Below are positions 46,719-57,195 of a DNA stretch of 64,000 nt, piece by piece. How positions within the stretch are numbered: the stretch's first letter is position 1; each line of letters opens with the position of its first letter. Where the stretch lies: contig JABELC010000001.1 in the NCBI GenBank assembly GCA_028455995.1, positions 3,212,501-3,276,500 on the forward strand, read 5' to 3'. The notes under the pieces were generated by a model. It had not been told where the DNA came from. It made no database searches and was given only the letters and a program-made list of their open reading frames with translations. Both the position numbers and the translations under genes were made by a program. This DNA is from Scleromitrula shiraiana (Eukaryota; Ascomycota; Leotiomycetes; Helotiales; Sclerotiniaceae).

Positions 46719-47480
46719 TTAGAATTTGCTGAATTGCTTGACAGCCTTGCCAGTTCGGGGAAGGACACGGAGAACATTGAAACGGACCTAATAGTGATCT
46801 TGTTAGCTACTTCCCAAAGAGACCAATATACGGATGAAGGTTTTTTCGGAAGGTTTTGCGCAAAGAATTACATACAGTCTTGCTCAATGGTCTACATTGT
46901 CCGACGGTAACTTGGTCACCCTCCTCAACACGGAAAGCTGGGGAAACGTGGGCAGCGAGGTTCTTGTGTCTCTTCTCGTATCTGGCGTATTTTGGGATGA
47001 AGTGGAGGTATTCTCTGCGGATGATGAGGGTACGGTGCATCTTGGTGGAAACAACAGTTCCGGTCAAGATACGACCACGGATGGAAACAAGACCGGTGAA
47101 TGGGCACTTCTTGTCTGTAGAACATTCTAGTTAGCACTTCGCCCACTTTCATCATTGTCGCAGTCCTTCGCAAAAAATTCTCCACGTTCCCAATGCCAAG
47201 ATCGAATTCTTTAAAATTGTCCCTTCTCCATATCGAATACCGCGTTTTCCATCCCTATAATTTTCCCAAAAATATCCCAGAAATCTCAAAAATTCCACAT
47301 ACCGATGTAGCTTCCCTCAATGGCGGTCTTTGGGGTTCTGAATCCCAATCCGACGTCCTTGTACCATCTTCGGCCACCCTTTCCAACTCTGCTGGACTTG
47401 GTCTTCGACTTGGAGTTGAGGAAGATGTGAGGTTGCTTTTGGAAAGCGCGCTCCGATTGTACGGTAAGTTCGGTGGCCAT
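46719..47480 (-). CDS. RPS11: Cytosolic ribosomal protein S11 (uS17 family)
   Basis: Three exons on the minus strand: 47303-47480, 46876-47114 and 46719-46787. The introns are 188 bp (GTATGT..CTACAG) and 88 bp (GTATGT..ATTAG), and the product is 161 residues, the size of eukaryotic S11. The start MATELTVQSERAFQKQPHIF and the uS17 core GTVVSTKMHRTLIIRREYLH are diagnostic. The end VRFNVLRVLPRTGKAVKQF is supplied by the last exon. It is a component of the 40S subunit that binds 18S rRNA. The longer retained-intron frames do not give the conserved C-terminus, which supports the spliced model. It is divergent from SPC7 across 368 bp. Confidence 0.97.
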
Positions 47481-47848
47481 TATTGCGAAGTTTGTCGAAG
47501 GTCGCAAATTCGTGGTCGTCGAGAGGTTTGGTCGATGTAAGTTCTCTAAAGATTTTAATTTTTGATAGTTGAAAATGTGTGCGAATTGATTGCGCTAACG
47601 AATCGCTTAGCGAGATCGAAAGCTTGGCCCGTGTCATGTGAAATGTGGGCACCTGATCTGGCAACCATCCGAAGTTAGTCCGCAAATTTGGGACGCGATT
47701 GTTTGTTTACTTGAATTTCGACATGGCAACAATGAAAATAAGAACTCTATGAAATTTTAGAGACATCACCACCGAATTCTCGAAAATTGTTAGCAATCTT
47801 ATGAAGATCTAACATAATATCACTTCTTACTAACAACAGATATTCGAT
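47481..47848. promoter_or_regulatory. Shared divergent promoter of RPS11 and SPC7
   Basis: 368 bp between the two start codons, which face away from each other. The stretch must hold both leaders and core promoters. I see no clear TATA box on the RPS11 side. Confidence 0.5.
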
Positions 47849-50800
47849 ATGAATTCATTAGGAGAAGTAACACTTCCAGCAACCCGTCGACCAAAATCGC
47901 GCAAATCATTGGCCGGACTACCTGATCAAGAAAATATGACTGCAGAACTTGGAGCTCTCACAGGTAAAAGAGCTATGTCAACCTCCAGTAAACCTGCGAA
48001 AAAATCTCGAAGTAAGAGCATTGGCCCGGGTGGGTTGGATGCGCTCAAGGATACCACTGGAAATCGGCGCCAGGTAAAATTCTAAATTTGTAATGAGGGG
48101 ATATGAAAAAGCTAAGATATAATTACAGTCACTCGCCGCTATCCCTCAACCCCCGCCAAGGTCGATTCTTAAACCCACGATGCCCCCACTTCGGGAGATA
48201 CCTGCACATAATCCTAATCGAAGATCGAGTCCAAGGAAATCGAAAACTCCAACACCTCCAGGTCCGCAGGCAGATTCGTTGATTGATTTCAGTACGAATA
48301 GTGGTCCAAAAGTTTCTGGGACCGAAACACTCCCCAATCCATTTCACATTGACCTTCCGTCCAACAGTATCAACCGAATTATACTAAAGACCGAAGAGGA
48401 ACAGCAGGCAGCCGCTAGAGAGAGAGAAGAAAAAGAGAGAGCTGCCATGCAGAAAGAAGTAGACGCTCGTCGGGATGCTCGTAGGAAGTCTCTTGCAAAT
48501 AGACGTGTTTCTTTTGCTCCGGAAGCAACGCTGCATACTTGGGATGTTGTTATGGAATATCAAGACTCAACGACTTCATCAAATTCTACCAACTCAACTC
48601 GTCGCGCCTCAAATGTTACTGGAGGATCAGTTACTACCCCGCATGAGCAGAAGTCGGGACTACCTAGCTCAGACGCTTCAGAGCCTCCATCTACACCACC
48701 CGAGCAGGTGGAAGAAGATACAACAATGACTTCGCCGGAACACCAACGAGATTTACATCAGAAGAAACGCAGAAGAAGCTCTGGCATACCCCCTATGAAT
48801 TTCAATAATCCCGACGATGACTCTTTCTCTTCAAGTCCGATGAGTGGAAGTTCTATGGGCGATGTCGACGAGGTCGCTGAAGAAGAAGAATTTGGTTCTA
48901 ATAGTGACTCTGACGATGATGATGGGACGAGAATGACCATGGACGGTGGAGAAACTACTAATATGTCGATGGCTTCGGTACAATCCTCATCCAGCACTGG
49001 ATCGAACACACGCCTAGAGCAATCTCTGAGAGATGCCACGAAGCAAGCTGGGACACAAAATTTTGATTATGATACGAGGATTAGTGAAGACAATGAGATT
49101 CTTGCTTCATTTGCACCCTGGACAAAGAAAACTTCAGAATCACAGCGCGATCAAGAGAATGTGAACCCCTTTCCTGCAGTTGTTGACGAGGTCCGGGTTG
49201 AAGAAGAACAATCAGAAGGAGAGGAGATGACAATGGATATGGATATGACTCATGCAGTGGGTGGAATACTACCAGCGCAACAACGGGAGGATGACGAGCT
49301 TTCCATGGACGTTACTCGGGCTTTTGGTGGAATAATTCCAAGCCAAGCACCAACTGGTGAAGGGAGAAGAAAATCTATGCCTACAAGCCGTCGTCGAAGT
49401 ACCCGTAGGAAATCGTCTGATGAGGAATCATCTTTGGGTGATGAGACCATGGATTTAACAACCGCTGTGGGTGGTATTCAACCGGTTGAAGAAGAACAAG
49501 AAGAAGAGGGATTGTCAGAAGATGAGGATATGAGTATGGAGTTTACATCTGCTATTGGTGGAGTTTTGCCTCAACTCGCTGCTACCAAGAACAAGAAAAG
49601 GCTATCAATGGCCTCGAAGAAATCTGAACTTCGTCAAAATCGCGAAAGCCTGGAATCATCCGTGGGTGATGATACAATGGACATGACTGCTGCCGTAGGG
49701 GGGATCATGCCTTCAACGACGGATCTTACCGAAGAAATGGAAATGGAGATGGATATGGAGATGGATGCTACTGTCGGTATGGAAATGACCAGAGCCTTGG
49801 GCGGTATACTGCCTCAATTGGTCCCCGGAAACCGTGCCGAGGCCAAGAAAATCATGGAAATGGAAACAGATCTTGGTAGCTCGCCATTTCGAGTAGACGT
49901 TCAACCTAATTCTCCAGTGAGATCAATCATAACTCAAAATGCTTCGACTTTGGCATCTGAGACTGGGAGCCCCGCCTTGAGGAGTAAGAGTCTCCGTAAA
50001 AGCATGGAGCATATTTCAACCACACCTAAGTCTAAGCTTTCAACCCCCGTCAAGAAACCTACCACGCCGAAGAAGCAAATAACCCCACAACCACCTCGGC
50101 CTACTACCCCGGGCAAGACCCCCCCATCTAAGAACATCATCATGCGATCAGCATCGCCTAAGAAGCTCTTCAAACCAGAGCTAAAAGGAACATCATCTAC
50201 CCCTCGTTCATCTGCCAGTAAAAAACATACACCTAACAGACTATTCAACCAAGATATCAACACTGGAATAGCTACTCCTAGTTTTATCTTGACTCCCCAG
50301 AGAAGGTTGTCGTCAGGTATTGGTATTGACCGAGCAGGCCTTGGTTCTCCCAAAATTGCTGCATTACTGGATAGAAGAGGGTCTATTGGAGAACAAGCAC
50401 GCTCCTTTACTCCTAGTCAACCGACAGACTTGGGTCGTGGAGTACGATTTCAGGATCCTCGTGTCATGGAAGAAGAGCTTGAAAGAGAACGAGAGCAGGA
50501 TGAAAATAAGGAAAGCGGACGTAAAATTATGGAACGTGAAGCCGATCAGGGAGAAGATGAGAGAGATGCAACTTTAAATCTCAAAGAAATGATTAACAGC
50601 CTAACACCTAAAAAGAAGTCAATGAAAGGCCGCAAAAGCTTGCATGTTGGTGCAGCAACAGGATTATTAGGCAAACGCCCTGCTGAACTGGACGAAGATG
50701 AATCGGATGAGGATGATGGCGGTATGAAGCGATTAAAAAATCATCAAGGAAGTCCAGTGAAAAGCATCAGATTACAAGGTCCACCATCAAAAGAAGAAAC

Positions 50801-52648
50801 AACTGGCCGTCTAACCCGCGCGAGCAGGAAGAGTATAGATGATCTTACACATTCTTCCGTCACTCCGACTACTAGCTCTTCACCTATCAAGAATAAGATA
50901 ACTACGCCGCGCGAGCAAGGGCGATTTAAGGATGCCGAAGCCAATGCTCCAGAACCTGTGGTCATACCGTTCCAAGAGACCGTACCAATTGAGGACCCTC
51001 AAGTCGAAGAGAATATTGAAGATGATCGAATTCAATTACAAGACTTCCTTAATATGACAAGCATTCGCTTCATGGAGTTGACAACGACAAAACGCAGGCA
51101 TACAATAGCCCCAAAGCGATCGAGTGACGGGCAAGCCAGGAATCGTATATCGGATCAAACAAAGGCCTCTCTCGAGGATTGTGTCGCAGCAGGGGCTGCA
51201 ACAATACCGATGCTTGAATTATTCCAACATGTGAGTATTAATTGAAACTGGACTACTGGACTACATGGAGTTTTGTACTGATAGTGATGTTTTTAGGCAT
51301 GCCATGAACTTAAGAGCTATATTTCAGAAGGACGAAAAACTGTTCGCGAAATAGAAACAGAAACTTTCGAGGAGAACCCCCCCTTGTTTCGCGAATATAT
51401 TTCAGCCCCTGCTGATATCAAGAACGTTATGGATACCCAATTAAAGAACGTCAAAACATATTCTCGGTTGCTAAGCAAAGGCATGTGGTATGATTGGAGA
51501 TCAACATTACTCGAGACGCTCAAAGATGGATTACTCCGAAGTGCTGAAGGCATGATTAACGATGAAGAAGTACTCGACAAACAACAAGCACTTCTAGATT
51601 CAGTACTACCTGGCATAATAAAACAGGCCGACAAACTTCAACGCGAACAAGCGAATCTCAAGTCTGCTGCTGAAGAGGTTGCTAATTGCGATCCCGAAGA
51701 ACTTAGCGATGTACGACAACAATTGATTTCGGTTGAGGCTGATGTTGATGCCAAGAAACACATGATTGCAGAGTTGAAGAAACAACTTCAAGTAAAAGAG
51801 GCTGAAATCGAAGCAGGAAATGCCAAAAAGCTATCTTGTTTAGAAGAGATAAAAGAATCTGAGAAAATTAGGGAAGAATGTCGGGGATGGACATCTAGTG
51901 AAATTAGGGCTCTTAAAGGTATGCATACGAATGAGCTAAGTTGTAAAACTTGTACTAACACACAACAGGAAAAGTTGATGTTCTTGAAGAAAAATATGGA
52001 TGGACCATTACCGGCGTGTCTGGCACTACTACTTCCATGACTTATCGTAAAGAAATCGAGATTGTGTTTGATGCTTCTTCATTCAAATCGACTGTTCTGA
52101 GAACTACCAAACCCATCAACTCACGAATTGACCTTTGGTATATCGCCGCTAATCGGGAGCACAATCCTTTACCTTTAACTGCCGAGAAAGAATTCCTTCT
52201 TCAATGTATCCGCGATCATGTTCGAGGTCTACCTCAATCACAAACTGAGATTAAGACACTTCTTAATGCGGTCAGCATTGCTTGGAATAAGGCTACCAAA
52301 GTTGTGAATGACATATATCTCCTTAATGTTATCTGTCCGACGAAAATCACAAAGACATCGGACAATTCGATTCTTATCAAGTCGATGCTTCTAATTGCAC
52401 CACTCACTACCAAAGTGGAGATTGCATTCAGCCTCATCAGTCACAGCAGTGAAAATGGCTTTGATGTCGAAATATCCCCAACTGCCACGGTAGTTTATGG
52501 AGAGCGGTTCAATGAACCTAAAATGAGAGAATTTCTGATCAATAGGCTTGGAAGCCATGTTGAGGAGAAGGGCAAGGGTACTAATGCTTCTTGGGGCGAT
52601 GCTATTGCTGAATTGGGAGATAAATTGTTGGCTAGGGGAAGGAAATGA
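47849..52648 (+). CDS. SPC7: Kinetochore scaffold Spc7/KNL1
   Basis: Four exons: 47849-48073, 48129-51230, 51297-51918 and 51969-52648. The introns are 55, 66 and 50 bp, and the product is 1542 residues. Two PP1-docking motifs are visible: SILK (~residues 87-90) and RVSF (~201-204). Between about bases 49229 and 49815 there are six MELT-like repeats of the form M-[DE]-x-T-x-A-x-G-G-[IV]-x-P, for example MDMTHAVGGILP and MEMTRALGGILP. When phosphorylated by Mps1 these recruit Bub1/Bub3. The C-terminal part has the Spc7 domain (LQDFLNMTSIRFMELTTTKRRHT), long coiled coils (~51590-51890) and a final RWD-like region (TSMTYRKEIEIVFDASSF) that contacts the Mis12 complex. It acts at the outer centromere in KMN signalling. 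Confidence 0.96.
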
Positions 52649-53483
52649 TTTGATTCTTGAATGTATTTGTCCTGTGGAGTTACGGTATGGAACTTATGAT
52701 CATGATCTGGAGTTTCTTAGTGCTAGGATTCAAGCGAGGTGGTTAGGTGTATTTGTGCTAGGGGATTTTTTGAAGGATGAATAATGTTCATTACGGGTTA
52801 CTGCACTCCCTGTTTTCTATTTTGATTTAGCATTCAAGTCGAATTAACGATATCATAACATTTCCTTTGGAAATTTAGCCAACCATCTCTGTTCTATAAT
52901 TGATTGTTCTGCCTAGCCTGGCCTGGCCTGATCATAGTCAAATATACAACACATATTGACTGAATACATCATAGCCCGAAAAGATTTGATAGATGTCACA
53001 AAATAGTATATATAGAGACTCTAGCATCATGCAAGAGTCGATCGACTTTTGTGTGACAATAGAAAGCTCCAATGCGGTTATCACCCTGTCATAGGGATGA
53101 AACGTTTCGGCATGTTTAAAATAATTAATGACCATCATCAGTGAATAGAATAAATAATCTTCAATTGCCTATTCATTTATCTGAGCCACATCATCCAAAA
53201 AACGACGTGAGTGAGTTTTACGGCGAGTTTTACGGCGAGTTTACGCGAAATCTTCCAAGGAGCTCGTCAATCATTCTGGTGATTGATTGATCGATCTGTA
53301 TGCATTCGAGAGTAAGTGAAGGAAGTTCGAGATTCACCATCATCATCATCATCATCATCAGGGAAGAATTCCCCAACTCGAGAGCCTCGAGATGATAATT
53401 ATATTGAATACTGGTAGGGCAGGCAAAGATATTCAATGAATGAATGAATGAATGAATGAATGAATGAAAGGTATTGCAAGGAC

Positions 53484-53516
<33 letters not shown>

Positions 53517-54762
53517 GGGAGTGCATATGTAATATAATATAATATAATATAATATAGACATTAGATGAAATTGTTGCACATCTAAATTCACACCGTAGCA
53601 AATTCGCAACGATTAGATTAATACTGCAACTATAACCATCACCCAGTCTAGTCCAGTCTAGTAGTCTAGATGTTTTATTTTGTTTTTATTTTATTTTGTT
53701 GCATATCTGAGTAACGACGATTTTATTTACGGGGGGCGGCTCCGTGAACGTGAGTGAAAACGGCAGGACATTTGAATTGCGGTAGGGTGGGTGGCTGGTT
53801 TGTTGCATATCTGAATTCATATTTATATCACTTTCTTTCCTTCTTCTTTTCTTTCATTCTCTCTTTCTTTCCATAGAAATGGTGAATGAAAAGTAAGCAT
53901 TAGTAGCATGGCGCTTTTACATGGTTTTATTGCATATCTAAGTTTATAATATATGTATCATTTTGTGACGACAATAGAATGAATATTCATACTAGTAGGA
54001 TGGATGGTAAATCCATCGTATATCTTATTTAAGTTAATGTCTAGAATTCTGTCGCTGTTTTATAGTGAGGTATGTATGTAATATATAATATATAATGTAT
54101 AATATATAACATGTAATAGCTATATATGTACGAATGTACGAATGTATAGGATAAAGACAATCGAGATATGGTATCTTCTTAGTATTCATCAACATAACCT
54201 AGATATTCTATGGAAAGAAGAATGGAAATAAACAGTGATATTTCATTAAATAGAGTGAAATCTGCTATAGAAAAAGGAAGAGTTTTGATTTATTGATATA
54301 AATAATACTTTCCTAATCAAGTGGTTTAGGTCATCGATTCTCAATTGGCAATGAAATTTAACCTCTAGCAGGAGTTTTCACAACTTGACTTCAAATATTG
54401 TTATTGTTCTCCAATATTTCACTGTAGTTTTGAGAATTAGAATTGGAACATTGTGAGTTAGACAACGTCCTTGTATTATTCTTTGTGGCAATTTGGGAAA
54501 GATATGTATTGTTCTGCATGATCATTATTTTTAATATCTCCATTTTCATTTTAGCAACCATCTTAGCAACTTAATGTAGCAAAATCCTGTAGCAAAATCC
54601 TTCAGCAAATGATCAAGCAATTTGATAACTGATGCTTTTTCCATCCACATTCTCGTCCCGATTGTTTTCCACGAGTTGTCGGCACTACATAGCATTAATC
54701 TGAACATCATAGCATCATCCAGTAGTATGCCATGACAACAATCGAATGCATAACTTCTCAAT
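52649..54762. other. Intergenic, microsatellite-rich
   Basis: Between convergent SPC7 and the hydrophobin-like gene, 2.1 kb. It holds a cluster of simple repeats at 53338-53556, GAGTTTTACGGC repeats at about 53214-53242, CCAGTCTAGT repeats near 53642-53670 and an AATATAT-rich stretch near 54075-54120. No coding sequence seen. Confidence 0.55.
53338..53556. repeat. Cluster of four microsatellites
   Basis: In order: (CAT)n 53338-53360, (ATGA)n 53436-53469, (ATT)n 53485-53516 and (TATAA)n 53530-53556. Four different unit types occur within 220 bp. Confidence 0.9.
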
Positions 54763-55328
54763 CTATTGAGAATCATGACACCACATAGCAAGATTGATCA
54801 ATGGAACATCCATCTATATATGATTAGCATTCCCTCTCACGCGCGAGAAACCTGACAATTTCAAAACATACCAATGCAGTAACCTGACAACAAAGTTCAT
54901 GTTTATCCTGACCACAACCGTCAACCGCTTTCTTGCCTAAAACCCATAATCAGTAAACATCCACTCCCTCCCAAACGCAAAAGAAAAAAAGGAAAAAAGT
55001 AATACATACAACCCAACCCATTAATAGAATTCTGATTCAACTGATAATCAAAAAGTCCCGCCGCCAACTTAACAACCGGTTGCTGACCATCCAACACCTC
55101 ATCGCAACAAAGTAGTGCTCCCTTATTAACACTCGCACATTGAGGAGCTGGATCGGTGGTTTGGATTTCTTGAGGGGGATCGGCATCGAGACCCGAGGCG
55201 TTCATTAGCGTTGCTACTATGCTGTCTATGGTGGTGGTGGTTGGGAGTGCAGGGGTTAGGGGAGAAAAGAGGAGGAGAAGGAGGAAGGAAAAGAGGGAGA
55301 AGATGGGTTTGGTGGAGAGGGGAGACAT
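54763..55328 (-). CDS. Hydrophobin-like small secreted protein
   Basis: Three exons on the minus strand: 55010-55328, 54872-54936 and 54763-54813, with introns of 73 and 58 bp. The product is 144 residues. The signal peptide is strongly hydrophobic (FSLFSFLLLLLFSPLTPALP). The mature part has eight cysteines in the hydrophobin order C..CC..C..C..CC..C: QCASVNKGALLCC, INGLGC, DGCGQDKHELCC and a last MWC. Hydrophobins coat aerial hyphae and spores by assembling at air-water interfaces. The spacing between Cys4 and Cys5 (six residues) and Cys5 and Cys6 (seven) departs from the class I pattern, so it may be a hydrophobin-like relative. The last short exon is inferred from a GTATGT donor, CTAAT branch and ATATAG acceptor. 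Confidence 0.72.
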
Positions 55329-55882
55329 TGTTGGTGGGGATTGGTGGTTGATTGAGTGTGTGGAATTGAATTAAATTTGAGAGGTCAATAAATATGAGAT
55401 TGAAATGTCTAGATCCTTGGTTGGTTGGTTGGTTGGACGATCTCAATGAAAGATTATAAACCCTCAACTCAACACGAGCTTCAATGCGAATTCAAATGTG
55501 ATCAGAGATGTAGCTAGAACCGAGCACGATAATCGTGTATTCAGGTGCAGATTTTAATACAATGCAATTATTGAGGTATGAAGCAGAATTGTAATTTGAA
55601 AAAAGGAAGACGTTTTCATATATTGAGGTGATGGATGAGGTGGGAGGAGAAGTGAACGAAAAGGAAAGGAAAGGAAATAAAATGAAATAAAACGCGACAA
55701 ACACATAAACAAAGTTCGAAATAAAACGAAATAAAACGAGTAGGTCCTTTTAAATGAGCTCTCTATACTCATCAAACAAATCCCATTGGGAAAGAAGACC
55801 TGTGGAATAACACGTACTAGTATGTATGTACCTTCTTCAGCGAGCCATATCCACGCCTACCGATACCGATATATAAAGATCC

Positions 55883-55946
55883 AAATACAGATACCATGCA
55901 AATACAGATACCATGCAAATACAGATAACATGCAAACATGCAAATA
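55883..55946. repeat. Tandem repeat, ~17-bp unit
   Basis: About three and a half copies of a unit AATACAGATACCATGCA, the last ones diverged. Confidence 0.8.
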
Positions 55947-56203
55947 CAACCCCCGCAGAAAGAACACCCAGATACCAAAACACAACTCGAGCAGCCGCGT
56001 AGTAAAACCTTCCATCCATGTTAGCAATAACCCGGCAGGAAATTTGCAGTGACACAAGCTCGCCGTTTAACGTCGCGACCGACTAGTAAGTAGTAGTGCC
56101 GATGGAACGATGGGAAGAGAGACGGATGTCTTGGGGAGGACAATGGCGGGATGGGATCGATCTTTGCTTTTGCGTGTTAGGGGGTGTGGTGTGTATTACT
56201 AGC

Positions 56204-56255
56204 GAATGAATGAATGGATGAATGGATGAATGAATGAATGGATGGATGGATGAAT
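56204..56255. repeat. (GAATGGAT)-type microsatellite
   Basis: Mixed GAAT and GGAT tetranucleotides over about 50 bp. Confidence 0.85.
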
Positions 56256-56386
56256 TAATAGATTGGAAGGTATCGACATAGCAGGTATGTAGGCAGATGG
56301 GTAGCCGCAGAATTGTAAACGGAGAGATAGATATATAGATATATAGATAGTTTACAGAAGTAAACAACCACTCTTTCGCCAAGAAT

Positions 56387-56425
56387 TTTTCCATTTTCCA
56401 TTTTCCATTTTCATATTTCATATTT

Positions 56426-56456
<31 letters not shown>

Positions 56457-56474
56457 ATTCATATTTCATATTTC
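56387..56474. repeat. (TTTTCCA)n minisatellite
   Basis: Heptamer TTTTCCA alternating with TTTCATA variants over about 88 bp. Confidence 0.85.
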
Positions 56475-56642
56475 TTATACACGTAGATAATACTAGACTA
56501 GTAAGTAGACAACACCAGATCAGATAGTCAATCCATCCATCCATCCATCCATTCATCGATCATACATAACAAGTATACAACCAGTTAATGATTTCAATCT
56601 CAACACCATAACATTTATTCTCTCAAAACCTAAGTAAGTCTG

Positions 56643-56644
56643 CC

Positions 56645-56730
<86 letters not shown>
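56643..56730. repeat. (CCA)n/(CAA)n microsatellite
   Basis: Five to six CCA units, then about 23 uninterrupted CAA units. It is pure and so probably length-variable. It lies about 465 bp beyond the CAC2 stop. Confidence 0.95.
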
Positions 56731-56848
56731 GATACATTCACCAACACTAGCCATCACAGCAAATGATTAACACAGTTGATCAATCTGCCTCCACATGACA
56801 TGAGGTAAGAAGCCAATCCAAGCCCAAATAAATCCAGCGAATAATACC

Positions 56849-57087
56849 ATATATCATATCATATCATATCATATCAAATCAAATCGTATCCAAAAACAGC
56901 AAGAAGCTGTACCCATTTCGACAGCAAGCTGCCAAGCAATGCGAACGATAATTACGCAACAAAGGGGTCAAGAGAAAGAAAGAAAGAAGAAAAAAAAAGT
57001 GTACATAAACCCCTCCTCATATACCCGCTAAAATTTCCATGTAAGATAAGAAAAACCAAACCAAACCAAACCAAATCAAATCAAACC
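56849..57087. repeat. (ATATC)n and (CCAAA)n pentamer repeats
   Basis: (ATATC)n at 56849-56884 grading into AAATC units, and (CCAAA)n at 57053-57087 grading into TCAAA units; ordinary sequence lies between. Confidence 0.85.
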
Positions 57088-57195
57088 GACATTCCATTTT
57101 CACATCCAAGCTTTTTACTCCGAGGTCATAAACACCAATATCCCATGTGAATAGTACAAAAGAGAAATATTTAGATTCGAATATGATCCTTGGTA

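Larger units (their letters stand above)
55329..57195. other. Intergenic, microsatellite-rich
   Basis: 1.9 kb between the end of CAC2 and the start of the hydrophobin-like gene. Mostly simple repeats (listed separately). The short frames inside them, including one that reads as poly-Cys antisense to (CAA)n, are not genes. Confidence 0.55.

Noticed and set aside
46834..47134. Plus-strand frames of 92-98 codons
   Set aside because: Antisense to RPS11 exon 2.
56553..56747. 64-codon minus-strand frame with poly-Cys
   Set aside because: Antisense reading of the (CAA)n repeat.
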